64,000 nt of DNA, from assembly GCF_006704125.1 (NCBI RefSeq), contig NZ_VIGH01000001.1, positions 124,001-188,000 on the forward strand, in the 5' to 3' direction. Below are positions 51,505-59,134 of this stretch, piece by piece. The notes under the pieces are model-generated. The model saw only the letters and a list, made by a program, of their open reading frames with translations. It ran no database searches and was not told where the DNA came from. The position numbers were made by a program, and so were the translations under genes. The stretch's first letter is position 1. Every line of letters begins with the position of its first letter. The stretch is from Rhodococcus spelaei. Its GTDB lineage: Bacteria; Actinomycetota; Actinomycetes; Mycobacteriales; Mycobacteriaceae.

Positions 51505-53256
51505 TCACTGAGCGCTGGCAGGGGAGTGGTTCTGGTACTGGTCACGGGTGTCCTCCTTCTCTGGCTGGGCCGGGCTCTGCTGGGGTGGAAGGAACGGGAG
51601 GAACGGTGGGAGCTCGTCCGGGTCGCAGGTGACCGCCACGAACGCCGGCCCGAGCGAATGGGCGGCCGCGGACAACGCGTCCTCCAACTCGGCCCCCGTC
51701 GAGGCGGAGTACGTGTCGAGGGTCGGGAACATCGCCGCGATGCCCTCGCCGAGGAAGGTTGGCTGAAACCTGTTGAAGCTGTAGCGGTTCTCGTACAGGA
51801 GTTGCTCACGGGTGACGCACATGGCGTGGGCGTTGTTGTTGAACACGACGAAGGTCACGGGCAGGCGGTGCTCGACCGCGGTGTGGATCTCCATGCCGTG
51901 CATGTAGAACGCGCCGTCGCCCGCGATCACGAAGGTCCGGCGCCGGCGGCCGAAGCAGGAGCCGATTCCCGCACCGAACGCGTAGCCCATGCCGCCCATG
52001 CCGAGCGCCACGACGAACCGTCCCCCTCGAACGGCCGGGAGATGGTGCACCACTGCGGCTCCGGTGTTCCCGGCGTCGGCGAACACGTCCGTGCCCGACG
52101 GCAGATGTCGCTCGATCGCCGCGACCGCGTCCCGGTACCGCAACCCGGGCCCGGTGGCGACGGGCACCTGCAGGCTTGTCAGGCGCGGTGTCCGGGTCGC
52201 AGCCTGCGACGTACCGACCGGTCCGAGCGCCTCGGTGAGCAACCGCAGCGAGGTCCGCAGGTCGACGGTGACAGCGTGCGTCGACGGCACGTACGGTGGC
52301 GCGTACCCGAGCGAGGCGACCGGTGTGCTGCGCAACCCCTCGTCGAGGCCGGTCCGCGCCATCACCGGCATCCGCGTGCCGATCAGCAGACACAGCTCCG
52401 AATATCGCAGCGCGTCCACGAGTTCCGGATGTCCCATGCTGCCCGCGACACCGCAGTAACCGCGCGCGGTCGGGTCGACGACGTCCTTCGCGTCGGGGCT
52501 GACCCCGACCGAGGCGTCGAGCACTGTGACCAGGTCCGCGAGCTCGCGTCGGGCGCCCGCCCGCGCCACCTCGTCGCCCGCGATCACCAGCACCTTGCCG
52601 CGTCGACGCGCCTGCGCGAGCCGGGTCACGAGCCGGTCCAGGCCGACCTTGTCCTGCACGACCGCCGGTCTCGGCACGATCGGTCGGCACTGCTCGGGTG
52701 CGATCGCGGACTGCTGAACGTCCTTGGGCAGGAGGAGTACTGCGGGACCGCCACGCAGCGCCGCCGACACCGCCCGGTTCAGATGCTGGGAGACGTCGGC
52801 CGCAGACTCGACCCGGGCGCAGTAGCGCGACACGGCGGAGAACAGGCGGACCGCGTCGATCGAACCGGCCCGACCGCTCGAGTCCTGGAATCCGCCGTGG
52901 CCCTCGAGTGCGGTCGGAGCCTGACCGACCAAGGCCAGCAACGGAACCCGGGAGGTGAACGCCTCACCGAGGCCGGCGGTCAGGTTCAGCGCGCCACCGC
53001 CGGACGTGGCCATCACCACGCCGAGCCGGCCAGAGGTGCGGGCGTAGCCGTCGGCCATTGTGGCGGCGGAGAACTCGTGCTTCGCGACAATTCCGACGAT
53101 GTTCTTGTGGGTGTAGAAGAGCGCGTCGTAGACATCCTCGATGTTCGCGCCGTCCACCCCGAAGACGTGCTGCACCCCGAAGCCGGCAAGGGCGTCCACC
53201 AGGTAGTCGACCACGCGGGGCTCGCCCCGTCGTACCACCGGTACGGCTTGTCTCAT
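51505..53256 (-). CDS. Thiamine-pyrophosphate enzyme (acetolactate-synthase-like)
   Basis: The start is the ATG at 53256 behind GGAAGG. The 583-residue ThDP enzyme has the activating Glu61 in AKHEFSAATMADGYAR, MATSGGGALNLTAGLGEA near 82, the middle FAD/ADP-type domain, and the ThDP motif GDG at 446-448 with NNN at 473-475. It is like acetolactate synthase or benzoylformate decarboxylase, but no ilvN or ilvC is nearby. It is the first gene of a four-gene operon with SRPBCC, KAS III-like and aminotransferase genes, so it may perform acyloin C-C bond formation in a biosynthetic pathway. A SigL-type promoter precedes it. Confidence 0.85.
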   Translation of the reverse strand: MRQAVPVVRRGEPRVVDYLVDALAGFGVQHVFGVDGANIEDVYDALFYTHKNIVGIVAKHEFSAATMADGYARTSGRLGVVMATSGGGALNLTAGLGEAFTSRVPLLALVGQAPTALEGHGGFQDSSGRAGSIDAVRLFSAVSRYCARVESAADVSQHLNRAVSAALRGGPAVLLLPKDVQQSAIAPEQCRPIVPRPAVVQDKVGLDRLVTRLAQARRRGKVLVIAGDEVARAGARRELADLVTVLDASVGVSPDAKDVVDPTARGYCGVAGSMGHPELVDALRYSELCLLIGTRMPVMARTGLDEGLRSTPVASLGYAPPYVPSTHAVTVDLRTSLRLLTEALGPVGTSQAATRTPRLTSLQVPVATGPGLRYRDAVAAIERHLPSGTDVFADAGNTGAAVVHHLPAVRGGRFVVALGMGGMGYAFGAGIGSCFGRRRRTFVIAGDGAFYMHGMEIHTAVEHRLPVTFVVFNNNAHAMCVTREQLLYENRYSFNRFQPTFLGEGIAAMFPTLDTYSASTGAELEDALSAAAHSLGPAFVAVTCDPDELPPFLPFLPPQQSPAQPEKEDTRDQYQNHSPASAQ

Positions 53257-53292
53257 CGGTCCACCTTCCGTGCGCACATGCGTGCACTGGTA

Positions 53293-53320
53293 GGTACGGT
53301 TCAACGCTACGAACGGTTCA
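53293..53320 (-). promoter_or_regulatory. SigL-type ECF promoter of the TPP-enzyme operon
   Basis: On the minus strand TGAACC (53320-53315), a 16-bp spacer and CGTACC (53298-53293). M. tuberculosis SigL promoters have TGAACC-N16/17-CGT. The element is 37 bp upstream of the operon start and matches the promoter in front of the neighbouring sigma gene. Confidence 0.75.
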
Positions 53321-53337
53321 GATCAATCGCGGGAACT

Positions 53338-54072
53338 TCAGAAGGTGCTGGTGAGCAGCACCTGATCCGTTGCCACCGAACGGATGTCGACCCGGTCGAT
53401 CCAGAGCATCGGCACGCTGGTGGTCGCCGAGGGGGTGACCGTCTGGCCGGCCGCGGCCATCCACGTCGCCAACTGCTTGCTGACCCCGTTCTTGTCGGTC
53501 ATCACCATCGCGTACTCGTTCTTGTCGGTGCCGTATCCACCCCCGGGTGGCGCGGCGTAGCGGCAGGTCACGTCGACCCGCGTGCCCCACTCCTGCTCGA
53601 CGAGCGAGACGTCGGCAGTCAGCGGACTCGGGGTGACCGGAAGCATCGGCTGGGCGACCACCGGCGCTGACGGCCCGTGCGGGGCGTTCGGCGACGGACC
53701 CTCGGTCTGCGAGGGCAGCACGGCCACCCCGACCCCGACCGCGATCGCGACCGCGGCGGCGGCCGCCGTGAGCACGGCGTACCTGGCGCGCCGACGCGGC
53801 GGCCGAGTCTGGGCCATCAATTTCGGGAGCAGGTCCGCGGGGGGCTCGTCGCCGGGGGCAGTCGGGGCAGTCGGGGCGGAACCTAGTTCGAGTGCCGTGT
53901 CCGCCGGCACCTTCGCCAGCAGTGCGGGCACGCCCGCGACCTCCGCGACCGCGACCGAGCACCGGACGCAGGTGGCGAGATGGTGCTCGAATTCGTCCCG
54001 ATCCGCGGCGCTGAGCGAACCGAGCACGTAGGCGGCGTCCCAGTGCGCGTATGGATCCAGTTCGATGGTCAC
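53338..54072 (-). CDS. rslA: Zinc anti-sigma factor, RslA-like
   Basis: ATG 54072 overlaps the sigma stop (ATGA), so the two are co-translated. The 244-residue protein has a cytoplasmic N-domain, DPYAHWDAAYVLGSLSAADRDEFEHHLATCVRCSVAVAEVAGVPALLAKVP. It carries the ZAS motif HxxxCxxC (HLATCVRC) and strongly resembles RslA, the SigL anti-sigma. One membrane helix is near 97-118 (YAVLTAAAAAVAIAVGVGVAVL). The 120-residue extracytoplasmic part (VSLVEQEWGTRVDVTCRYAAPPGGGYG...) matches anti-sigma-K-type C-domains. It should hold the sigma factor until a signal from outside, possibly thiol oxidation, releases it. Confidence 0.87.
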   Translation of the reverse strand: MTIELDPYAHWDAAYVLGSLSAADRDEFEHHLATCVRCSVAVAEVAGVPALLAKVPADTALELGSAPTAPTAPGDEPPADLLPKLMAQTRPPRRRARYAVLTAAAAAVAIAVGVGVAVLPSQTEGPSPNAPHGPSAPVVAQPMLPVTPSPLTADVSLVEQEWGTRVDVTCRYAAPPGGGYGTDKNEYAMVMTDKNGVSKQLATWMAAAGQTVTPSATTSVPMLWIDRVDIRSVATDQVLLTSTF

Positions 54073-54575
54073 TGCGTCACCCCCATTTCCTGCAGAATCA
54101 ATCGAAGTGCCCGTAGCGCGTAGTGCATTCGCGACTTCACGGTGCCCTCCGGGATCTCGAGGTCGTCGGCGATCTGGTGGGTCGACATCCCTCGGTAGTA
54201 CGAGCGGACCAGCACGCCCCGGTGCTCCGGCGAGAGTTGCACGAGCGCGTCGGCGATCAGCCAGGAGTCCAGCGCCGCATCGGTCGCGTCCGGGCTGGCC
54301 TGCTCCGGCGGGTTGTCCGTCCCGATCTCACGTTTCGACCTCGCGCTGCGGTAGTCGTCGAAGATCAGGTTCCGCGCGACGGTGAACAGCCAGGCCCGCG
54401 CCGAGTTCTCGCTCTGGTCCAGTACGTGGGGTCGTTGCCAGGCCCGCAGGAGTGTCTCCTGGACCACGTCCTCGGCCCGCGCCCGATCACCGGTAAGTCG
54501 CATGGCATATCTCCACAGTGCCGACGCATGCTCGCCGTACAGAACGCGCATCAGTTCTGCTTGGTCTTCCGGCAT
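54069..54575 (-). CDS. sigL: ECF sigma factor, SigL-like
   Basis: The start is the ATG at 54575 behind GGAGGTG; the upstream reading would cover the promoter. The 168-residue protein has sigma2 (LYGEHASALWRYAMRLTGDRARAEDVVQETLLRAWQRP, then ARAWLFTVARNLIFDDYRS). Sigma4 is LSPEHRGVLVRSYYRGMSTHQIADDLEIPEGTVKSRMHYALRALR. With an RslA-like partner, it corresponds to the SigK/SigL group; SigL in M. tuberculosis drives polyketide and exported-protein genes. Its own gene has a SigL-type promoter just upstream, so it is autoregulated, and the same element precedes the adjacent biosynthetic operon. Confidence 0.88.
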   Translation of the reverse strand: MPEDQAELMRVLYGEHASALWRYAMRLTGDRARAEDVVQETLLRAWQRPHVLDQSENSARAWLFTVARNLIFDDYRSARSKREIGTDNPPEQASPDATDAALDSWLIADALVQLSPEHRGVLVRSYYRGMSTHQIADDLEIPEGTVKSRMHYALRALRLILQEMGVTQ

Positions 54576-54593
54576 CGGACACCTCCAGCCGTA

Positions 54594-54621
54594 TACACGA
54601 TACAAAGGCCGGAAGGGTTCA
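54594..54621 (-). promoter_or_regulatory. SigL-type autoregulatory promoter
   Basis: On the minus strand TGAACC (54621-54616), 16-bp spacer, CGTGTA (54599-54594). It agrees with the SigL consensus TGAACC-N16-CGTgtc. It sits 18 bp upstream of the sigma gene's start codon. Confidence 0.8.
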
Positions 54622-54705
54622 CGAGGCCGCTCGCGCGGGCCATGGGGGATCGGTTGCGCTCGACTCGACCCGCCGGCCGTTCACACCGAAGGAGGGTGGT
54701 GGCGG

Positions 54706-55311
54706 CTAGTTGCGCTCGACGTCGATGGGGTGGGTCGCGAGCAGGGCGAGGGGGAGCGGCTGACGGCGCAGGACCTGGGCCCACAGGTCCGCACGCGGCG
54801 GGCCGATGACGTCCGACGGCAGCGCGGAGACCACGATCCAGTCGTCGCGCCGCAACTCGCCGTCGAGTTGGCCCATCGTCCAGCCCGAGTACCCGGCGAA
54901 GACCCGCGTCCCCTCGATCAGCGGCCCGACCTGTCCTGGGTCGCAGTCCAGGTCCACCATCACCACCCGACCGTCCACCCGGCGCAGTCCGGGCACGCCG
55001 TCGATCTTCGCGCCGGTGCGGAGCGTGGCCAGGCACAACGCGGCGTCCCTCTTGACCGGACCGCCGATGAAGAGCGCCTTCGGCCGGGCACAGAGTTCCG
55101 CCCACTGCGGTAGCACGGTGTGCACGGCGGTCTCGGAGGCGCGGTTGATGACCACGCCAAGGCTGCCGGCGTCGTTGTGCTCGATCACGTAGACCACCGT
55201 GCGGCGGAACGCGGGCTCGGTGAGGTCGGTCGCGGAGACCAGCAGGCTGCCGGGGCGCACGACCGGTTCGGTCGACGCCGTGCGATCGTCGGGTTCCTCA
55301 GCGTGCTCCAC
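54706..55311 (-). CDS. YqgE/AlgH-family protein (UPF0301/DUF179)
   Basis: The 201-residue protein has the standard order of conserved blocks: RPGSLLVSATDLTEPAFRRTVVYVIEHNDAGSLGVVINRAS, then LFIGGPVKRDAALCLA near 80, VFAGYSGWTMGQLDGELRRDDWIVVSA near 137, and DLWAQVLRR at the end. Function is not established; homologues affect regulation in proteobacteria. In actinobacteria it is often near leuS or pcnA-type housekeeping genes, and here leuS and pcnA lie some 17 kb and 5 kb away. The GTG start at 55311 is without a clear SD. Confidence 0.88.
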   Translation of the reverse strand: MEHAEEPDDRTASTEPVVRPGSLLVSATDLTEPAFRRTVVYVIEHNDAGSLGVVINRASETAVHTVLPQWAELCARPKALFIGGPVKRDAALCLATLRTGAKIDGVPGLRRVDGRVVMVDLDCDPGQVGPLIEGTRVFAGYSGWTMGQLDGELRRDDWIVVSALPSDVIGPPRADLWAQVLRRQPLPLALLATHPIDVERN

Positions 55312-55369
55312 CGGGTAATCATCGCATCGCCGAGCCGGGCATGTGCCTCGTGACGTCGGGGCAGCCGTG

Positions 55370-56068
55370 TCAGGGCCGGAGTCCGGCCATCTCCTCGAGC
55401 ACCGACAGGTGGTGGTCGAACAGGGCGCGCGGATCGGTGAACGTGTCGGCGCCGTACTGGCCGAACACCTCGAAGTTCACGGCGCCGAACAGCGACGACC
55501 AAACCAGCACCCCGCGCGCGAGCACCTCGTCCGGGAGCTCCAGTCCCATCTCGGCTCGGATGACGCGCAGGTTCGCGCGCAGCGACTCGGTGATCGGCAG
55601 TGCGGTCGGATCGGCGAGTCGGCCCGACCGGTGCGCCGCGTCGAAGAGCGCGACCAACGCCACGACCACCCGGGTACCGGGGCCGGTGGTCCGTTCGGCC
55701 GGCGCCTGGTATCCGGGCACCGGACTACCGAACAGCAGTCCGTAGCAAGCCGATTCGCGAAGCGCCCAGTCCCGGACCGCATGACCGAGCGCGCGCAGTC
55801 GGGCCCGGGGATCGTCGGCGGGCAGCGCCTCGACCGCCGCGTCGACGGCGTCGCCGAGCTCGTTGTAGCCCTCGACCACGAGCAGGGTGAGCAGTTCGTC
55901 GCGGCTCTTGACGTACCGGTACACGGCCGAGGAGACCACGCCCAGGTCGCGGGCGACCGCCCGCAGCGACAGTGCCGCGGCCCCGTCGCGGGCCAGATGG
56001 TCGCGGCCGATCCGGGTGATGTCGGCCAGGGTCTGCTCACGCGCTCGCTGTCTCGGGGTACCGGTCAC
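55370..56068 (-). CDS. TetR-family regulator
   Basis: The 232-residue protein has the TetR helix-turn-helix near residues 10-55 (RAREQTLADITRIGRDHLARDGAAALSLRAVARDLGVVSSAVYRYVKSRDELL) and a WHG-type helical ligand domain (ARLRALGHAVRDWALRESACYGLLFGSPVPGY). GTG 56068 is the start. Divergent from the epimerase gene; the gap holds two copies of a GAGAGC...GCTCT dyad flanking a -35 element. It should repress both the epimerase/MFS genes and itself. Ligand unknown. Confidence 0.88.
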   Translation of the reverse strand: MTGTPRQRAREQTLADITRIGRDHLARDGAAALSLRAVARDLGVVSSAVYRYVKSRDELLTLLVVEGYNELGDAVDAAVEALPADDPRARLRALGHAVRDWALRESACYGLLFGSPVPGYQAPAERTTGPGTRVVVALVALFDAAHRSGRLADPTALPITESLRANLRVIRAEMGLELPDEVLARGVLVWSSLFGAVNFEVFGQYGADTFTDPRALFDHHLSVLEEMAGLRP

Positions 56069-56108
56069 GCTCCCAGCCTGACGCGCGGGGCGAGCACCGT
56101 CAACTTTA

Positions 56109-56123
56109 GAGAGCGGTGCTCTT
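56109..56123. promoter_or_regulatory. TetR operator 1
   Basis: GAGAGCGGTGCTCTT, 12/15 identical to operator 2. It overlaps TTGACA (56122-56127), the -35 of the epimerase promoter, whose -10 candidate is ATCATG at 56146. Confidence 0.65.
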
Positions 56124-56157
56124 GACAGGCGCCGGGTGGGCGTGGATCATGGAATTC

Positions 56158-56172
56158 GAGAGCACTGCTCTC
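56158..56172. promoter_or_regulatory. TetR operator 2
   Basis: GAGAGCACTGCTCTC, a perfect palindrome around a central C, 32 bp before the epimerase start and just after the -10 candidate, so bound repressor would block initiation. Confidence 0.7.
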
Positions 56173-56203
56173 TGAATCGGGAATTCGAGGAATGGAGATC
56201 GCG

Positions 56204-57151
56204 ATGTCGACAGTGCAGGTCGTGACCGGAGCCGGTCCCGTCGGATGGACGGTCGCCGTCCAACTCGCCGAGCAGGGTCATCAGGTCCGGGTGCTGACGC
56301 GGTCCGGCTCCGGGCCGGACCACCCGAACGTCCACCGGGTGCAGGTCGACGTCTCGAAGCCCGGCGCGCTCGACGCGGCGCTCGACGGCGCCTCCGCCGT
56401 CTACCACTGCACCCACGGCTCGGTGTACTCCGCGGCCGCGTGGCGACGCGAACTGCCCGCCACCGAGCGTGCGGTGCTCGCCGCCGCCGGGCGGGCGGGC
56501 GCGGTGGTCGTGTTCCCCGAGAGCCTGTACTCCTACGGACCGGTCGACGGTCCGATCACCGAGGACACCCCCCGTACCGCCACCACCGGCAAGCTCGGTG
56601 TGCGCACCGAACTGCTCCGGCAACGTGAGGATTCGGCCACGCCCACGGTCAGCGTCGCGGCATCCGACTTCTTCGGCCCGCACGCGCTGACCGCGCACGC
56701 GGGGGAGCGGATGGTTCCGGTCGTGCTGGCGGGCAAGACCGTTCGGGTGCTGGCCGCCCTCGACGTCCCGCACTCGTTCACCTACGTGCCCGACCTCGCC
56801 GCCGCGATGATCGCCGCGGCCGAGGACCCGACGCGGTGGAACAGCGTGCTGCACGCCCCGACCGGACCGGCGGTGACCCAGCGGCAGATGGTGCAGGCGT
56901 TCGCCGACGCGGCCGGTACCGGCGACCCGAAGGTCGGGGTGTTGCCCGCGTGGGCGGTGCGCGCGATCGGGGCAGTGCACGGGCCGACCCGCGAGCTCGC
57001 GGAGATGCTGTACCAGTTCGAGCGCCCGTTCGTGCTGGACTCGACGCGCAGTGAGCAACTGCTGGGCCTGGCCCCGACGCCGCTGCCCGAGGCGGCAGCC
57101 GCGACCGTGGCATGGTGGCGGGCGCGGGACGCGGCACCTGCCCCGCGATAG
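56204..57151 (+). CDS. NAD-dependent epimerase/dehydratase-like (atypical SDR)
   Basis: The ATG at 56204 has ATGGAG upstream; an in-frame ATG at 56192 is too close to its SD. The 315-residue extended SDR begins STVQVVTGAGPVGWTVAVQLAEQGHQVRVLTR, with the nucleotide glycines GAGPVG. It continues HCTHGSVYSA and VVFPESLYSYGPVDGPITED, where Tyr and Ser lie near the usual catalytic area but the YxxxK pair is not clear. It could be a sugar-nucleotide epimerase or an NADP-binding protein of the NmrA type. It is controlled by the divergent TetR and followed 9 bp later by an MFS gene. Confidence 0.75.
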   Translation: MSTVQVVTGAGPVGWTVAVQLAEQGHQVRVLTRSGSGPDHPNVHRVQVDVSKPGALDAALDGASAVYHCTHGSVYSAAAWRRELPATERAVLAAAGRAGAVVVFPESLYSYGPVDGPITEDTPRTATTGKLGVRTELLRQREDSATPTVSVAASDFFGPHALTAHAGERMVPVVLAGKTVRVLAALDVPHSFTYVPDLAAAMIAAAEDPTRWNSVLHAPTGPAVTQRQMVQAFADAAGTGDPKVGVLPAWAVRAIGAVHGPTRELAEMLYQFERPFVLDSTRSEQLLGLAPTPLPEAAAATVAWWRARDAAPAPR

Positions 57152-57160
57152 GGTCGTGCG

Positions 57161-58465
57161 GTGGCGAAGGCACCCCGAGGACTTTTGCGCGGGGTGCTCC
57201 GCAGCTCGCCAGGGCTGGTGCGCCTCACCGCCGTCCGCTTCGCCGGCCAGTTCGGCGACGGCCTGTTCCAGGCCGCGCTCGGCGGGGCGATCCTGTTCAA
57301 CCCGGAACGACAGACCGACCCGCTGGCCATCGCCGCGGGCTTCGCCGTTCTGCTGCTGCCCTATTCGCTGCTCGGACCGTTCACCGGCGCCCTGCTCGAC
57401 CGCTGGGACCGGCGTGCGGTCCTGATGTGGGCGAACCTGCTGCGTGGCGCGCTGATCATGGTGGCGGCGACGCTGCTGCTCACCAATGCTCCGAACGCCC
57501 CGCTGCTGCTGTTCGCGCTCGCAGCGGTCGGGGTCAGCCGGTTCGTGCTCGCCGGGGTGTCCGCTGCGCTGCCGCACGTGGTACGCCAGTCCTGTTTGGT
57601 GCCAACCAATTCCGTCCTCGCCACCGCCGGTTCCGGGATGGCGGCCGCGGGCGCGGGCGCCGCCGTCGCGATCATCGGACTGCTCGGCGGCGGCGACTGG
57701 GGATCCGGGGTGGCGGTGGCGGCCGCGACCCTCGGGTCCGCGGTCGGCGCGGTGGCGGCCGCCGGCTTCCCGACCCACGGCCTCGGCCCCGGCGAGGCGG
57801 AGCTGGCGGCATCGGGCCCGACCCGACTGGCCGCCGTACGCGCGGTCGCCGCGGGCCTGCGGACCGGCGCGACCGCCGTCTGGCGCGCCCCCGGAGTGAC
57901 CACCGCGATGATCGGTATCGGCGTGCATCGCATCGTGTTCGGGGTGAACACGCTGGTGATGGTCCTGGTCCTGCGCGATCCGGCGACGTCGGGTTCACTG
58001 CCCGGGGGTCTGGCCGGGTTCGGCGTCGCGGTCGGCGCGACCGCCGCGGGCATGCTGGTGGCCGCCGCCGCGACCCCCTTCCTGATCCCCCGGCTCGGGC
58101 GACCGCGGACCGTCGCACTGGGTCTGGTCGCGGCGATCGCCGTCCAACTCGGACTGATCACGGCGCTGACCCAGCCGATGCTGCTCGCGGGCGCGTTCCT
58201 TCTCGGGCTGGCCGGCCAGACGATCAAGCTGACCGGCGACGCGGCCATGCAGATCGACGTCGACGACACCCGGCGCGGGCAGGTGTTCGCCCTGCAGGAC
58301 ACGGTCTTCAACATCGCGTTCATCGCCGCGATCGCCGCGGCCGCGACGGTGATCGCGCCCGACGGCCGGTCTCTGGGTCTGGTGCTCGCGGGCGCCGGGG
58401 TGTACGCGGTCGGCCTGGCTGCGGTCGCGGCGAACTCGCTTCGCACGCGTTCGCGTCGTCGCTAA
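57161..58465 (+). CDS. MFS transporter, 12-TM
   Basis: The 434-residue protein has about 12 membrane helices. The early MFS motif is FAVLLLPYSLLGPFTGALLDRWDRRAVLMWANLLRG near 63-98, with D-R-W-D-R as motif A. The central loop is near 205-225. TAGGGT overlaps the stop of the epimerase gene 6 nt before the GTG start, so it may have its own leaderless promoter in addition to read-through. An efflux role is most likely for this type. The 3' end overlaps the convergent hypothetical gene by 4 nt. Confidence 0.85.
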   Translation: MAKAPRGLLRGVLRSSPGLVRLTAVRFAGQFGDGLFQAALGGAILFNPERQTDPLAIAAGFAVLLLPYSLLGPFTGALLDRWDRRAVLMWANLLRGALIMVAATLLLTNAPNAPLLLFALAAVGVSRFVLAGVSAALPHVVRQSCLVPTNSVLATAGSGMAAAGAGAAVAIIGLLGGGDWGSGVAVAAATLGSAVGAVAAAGFPTHGLGPGEAELAASGPTRLAAVRAVAAGLRTGATAVWRAPGVTTAMIGIGVHRIVFGVNTLVMVLVLRDPATSGSLPGGLAGFGVAVGATAAGMLVAAAATPFLIPRLGRPRTVALGLVAAIAVQLGLITALTQPMLLAGAFLLGLAGQTIKLTGDAAMQIDVDDTRRGQVFALQDTVFNIAFIAAIAAAATVIAPDGRSLGLVLAGAGVYAVGLAAVAANSLRTRSRRR

Positions 58466-58959
58466 CGCTCGTCGCCCACCTCCGCCTTCCGCGCGCTCGC
58501 CGACCCGGCCGGTCGGGTCACCGTGTCGAGGCGGCCGTCGCCGTCCGTGTCGGACAACCGCACGTCCATCGCCCCGTCGCCGCCCTCGTCGACCAGCATC
58601 GACCAGTGCCCGCCGCCGGGTCCGGGCGGCTCGAGCGCCGCGTCCGCCACACCGTCACCGTCGGTGTCGATCCCACGTTCGTCCGCAACGCCGGGTGGCG
58701 CGCACTCGGCCTCCCAGGTGCCCAGGCCGGTCGGATCGGTGAAGTACCGGGCACTCGGCTCACCGGCATCGAGGACGGATCTGTCGGCGCGGCCGTCGCC
58801 GTCGCTGTCCCAGAGCGCATCGTCGAGCAGTCCGTCACCGTCGAAGTCCAGGACGACGGCGTCCGGCGCGCCGGGATCACCCAGATCGAGATCCGCCTCG
58901 GACAGCCAGACGGAGGGATCGCCGTCTCCGGTTCCGAACGTGTACTCCAGCAAGCCCAT
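58462..58959 (-). CDS. DUF6802-like DxDGDG-repeat protein
   Basis: A 165-residue acidic protein. VWLSEADLDLGDPGAPDAVV is followed by four Ca2+-loop-like units: DFDGDGLLDD, DSDGDGRADR, DTDGDGVADA and DTDGDGRLDT. These DxDGDG loops resemble EF-hand or thrombospondin type-3 calcium sites. Related rhodococcal and mycobacterial proteins are short, leaderless in export signal, and unstudied; I call DUF6802 from pattern. The start is uncertain (ATG 58959 or 58977), neither with a good SD. It is divergent from the DUF4185 secreted protein, which suggests a shared cell-envelope context. Confidence 0.65.
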   Translation of the reverse strand: MGLLEYTFGTGDGDPSVWLSEADLDLGDPGAPDAVVLDFDGDGLLDDALWDSDGDGRADRSVLDAGEPSARYFTDPTGLGTWEAECAPPGVADERGIDTDGDGVADAALEPPGPGGGHWSMLVDEGGDGAMDVRLSDTDGDGRLDTVTRPAGSASARKAEVGDER

Positions 58960-59060
58960 ACGTGTTGGACGCGCCATCCGGGCGGCCGGTTCCCGCCCGG
59001 CCGAGGACAGGCACATTGCGCGATCATCGTCGGTCGAACGTTCGACGGTGCCGGACCGGG

Positions 59061-59124
59061 GGTGGCTTCGCTGGTAAATTGTCCGGAATTCGGGTGGCCG
59101 CAAAGCCACGCAGACCGGGGTCGC
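59061..59124 (+). promoter_or_regulatory. Candidate structured 5' leader of the DUF4185 gene
   Basis: Two small stems are visible directly upstream: GTGGC-CGCAAA-GCCAC and GACC-GG-GGTC, after a GGTAAATTGTCC segment. The CGCAAAGCC core is reminiscent of the c-di-GMP-I (GEMM) riboswitch. I cannot fold the full aptamer by eye, so this is a weak candidate only. Confidence 0.3.
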
Positions 59125-59134
59125 AGGGGGCACC

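Noticed and set aside
51505-53256. TPP enzyme as the housekeeping acetolactate synthase IlvB
   Set aside because: No regulatory subunit gene or ilvC/ilvD next to it, and it leads an operon with KAS-like and SRPBCC genes.
54576-54605. Ten-codon upstream start for the sigma factor
   Set aside because: It would place the -10 of the SigL-type promoter inside the coding region; ATG 54575 has a good ribosome site.
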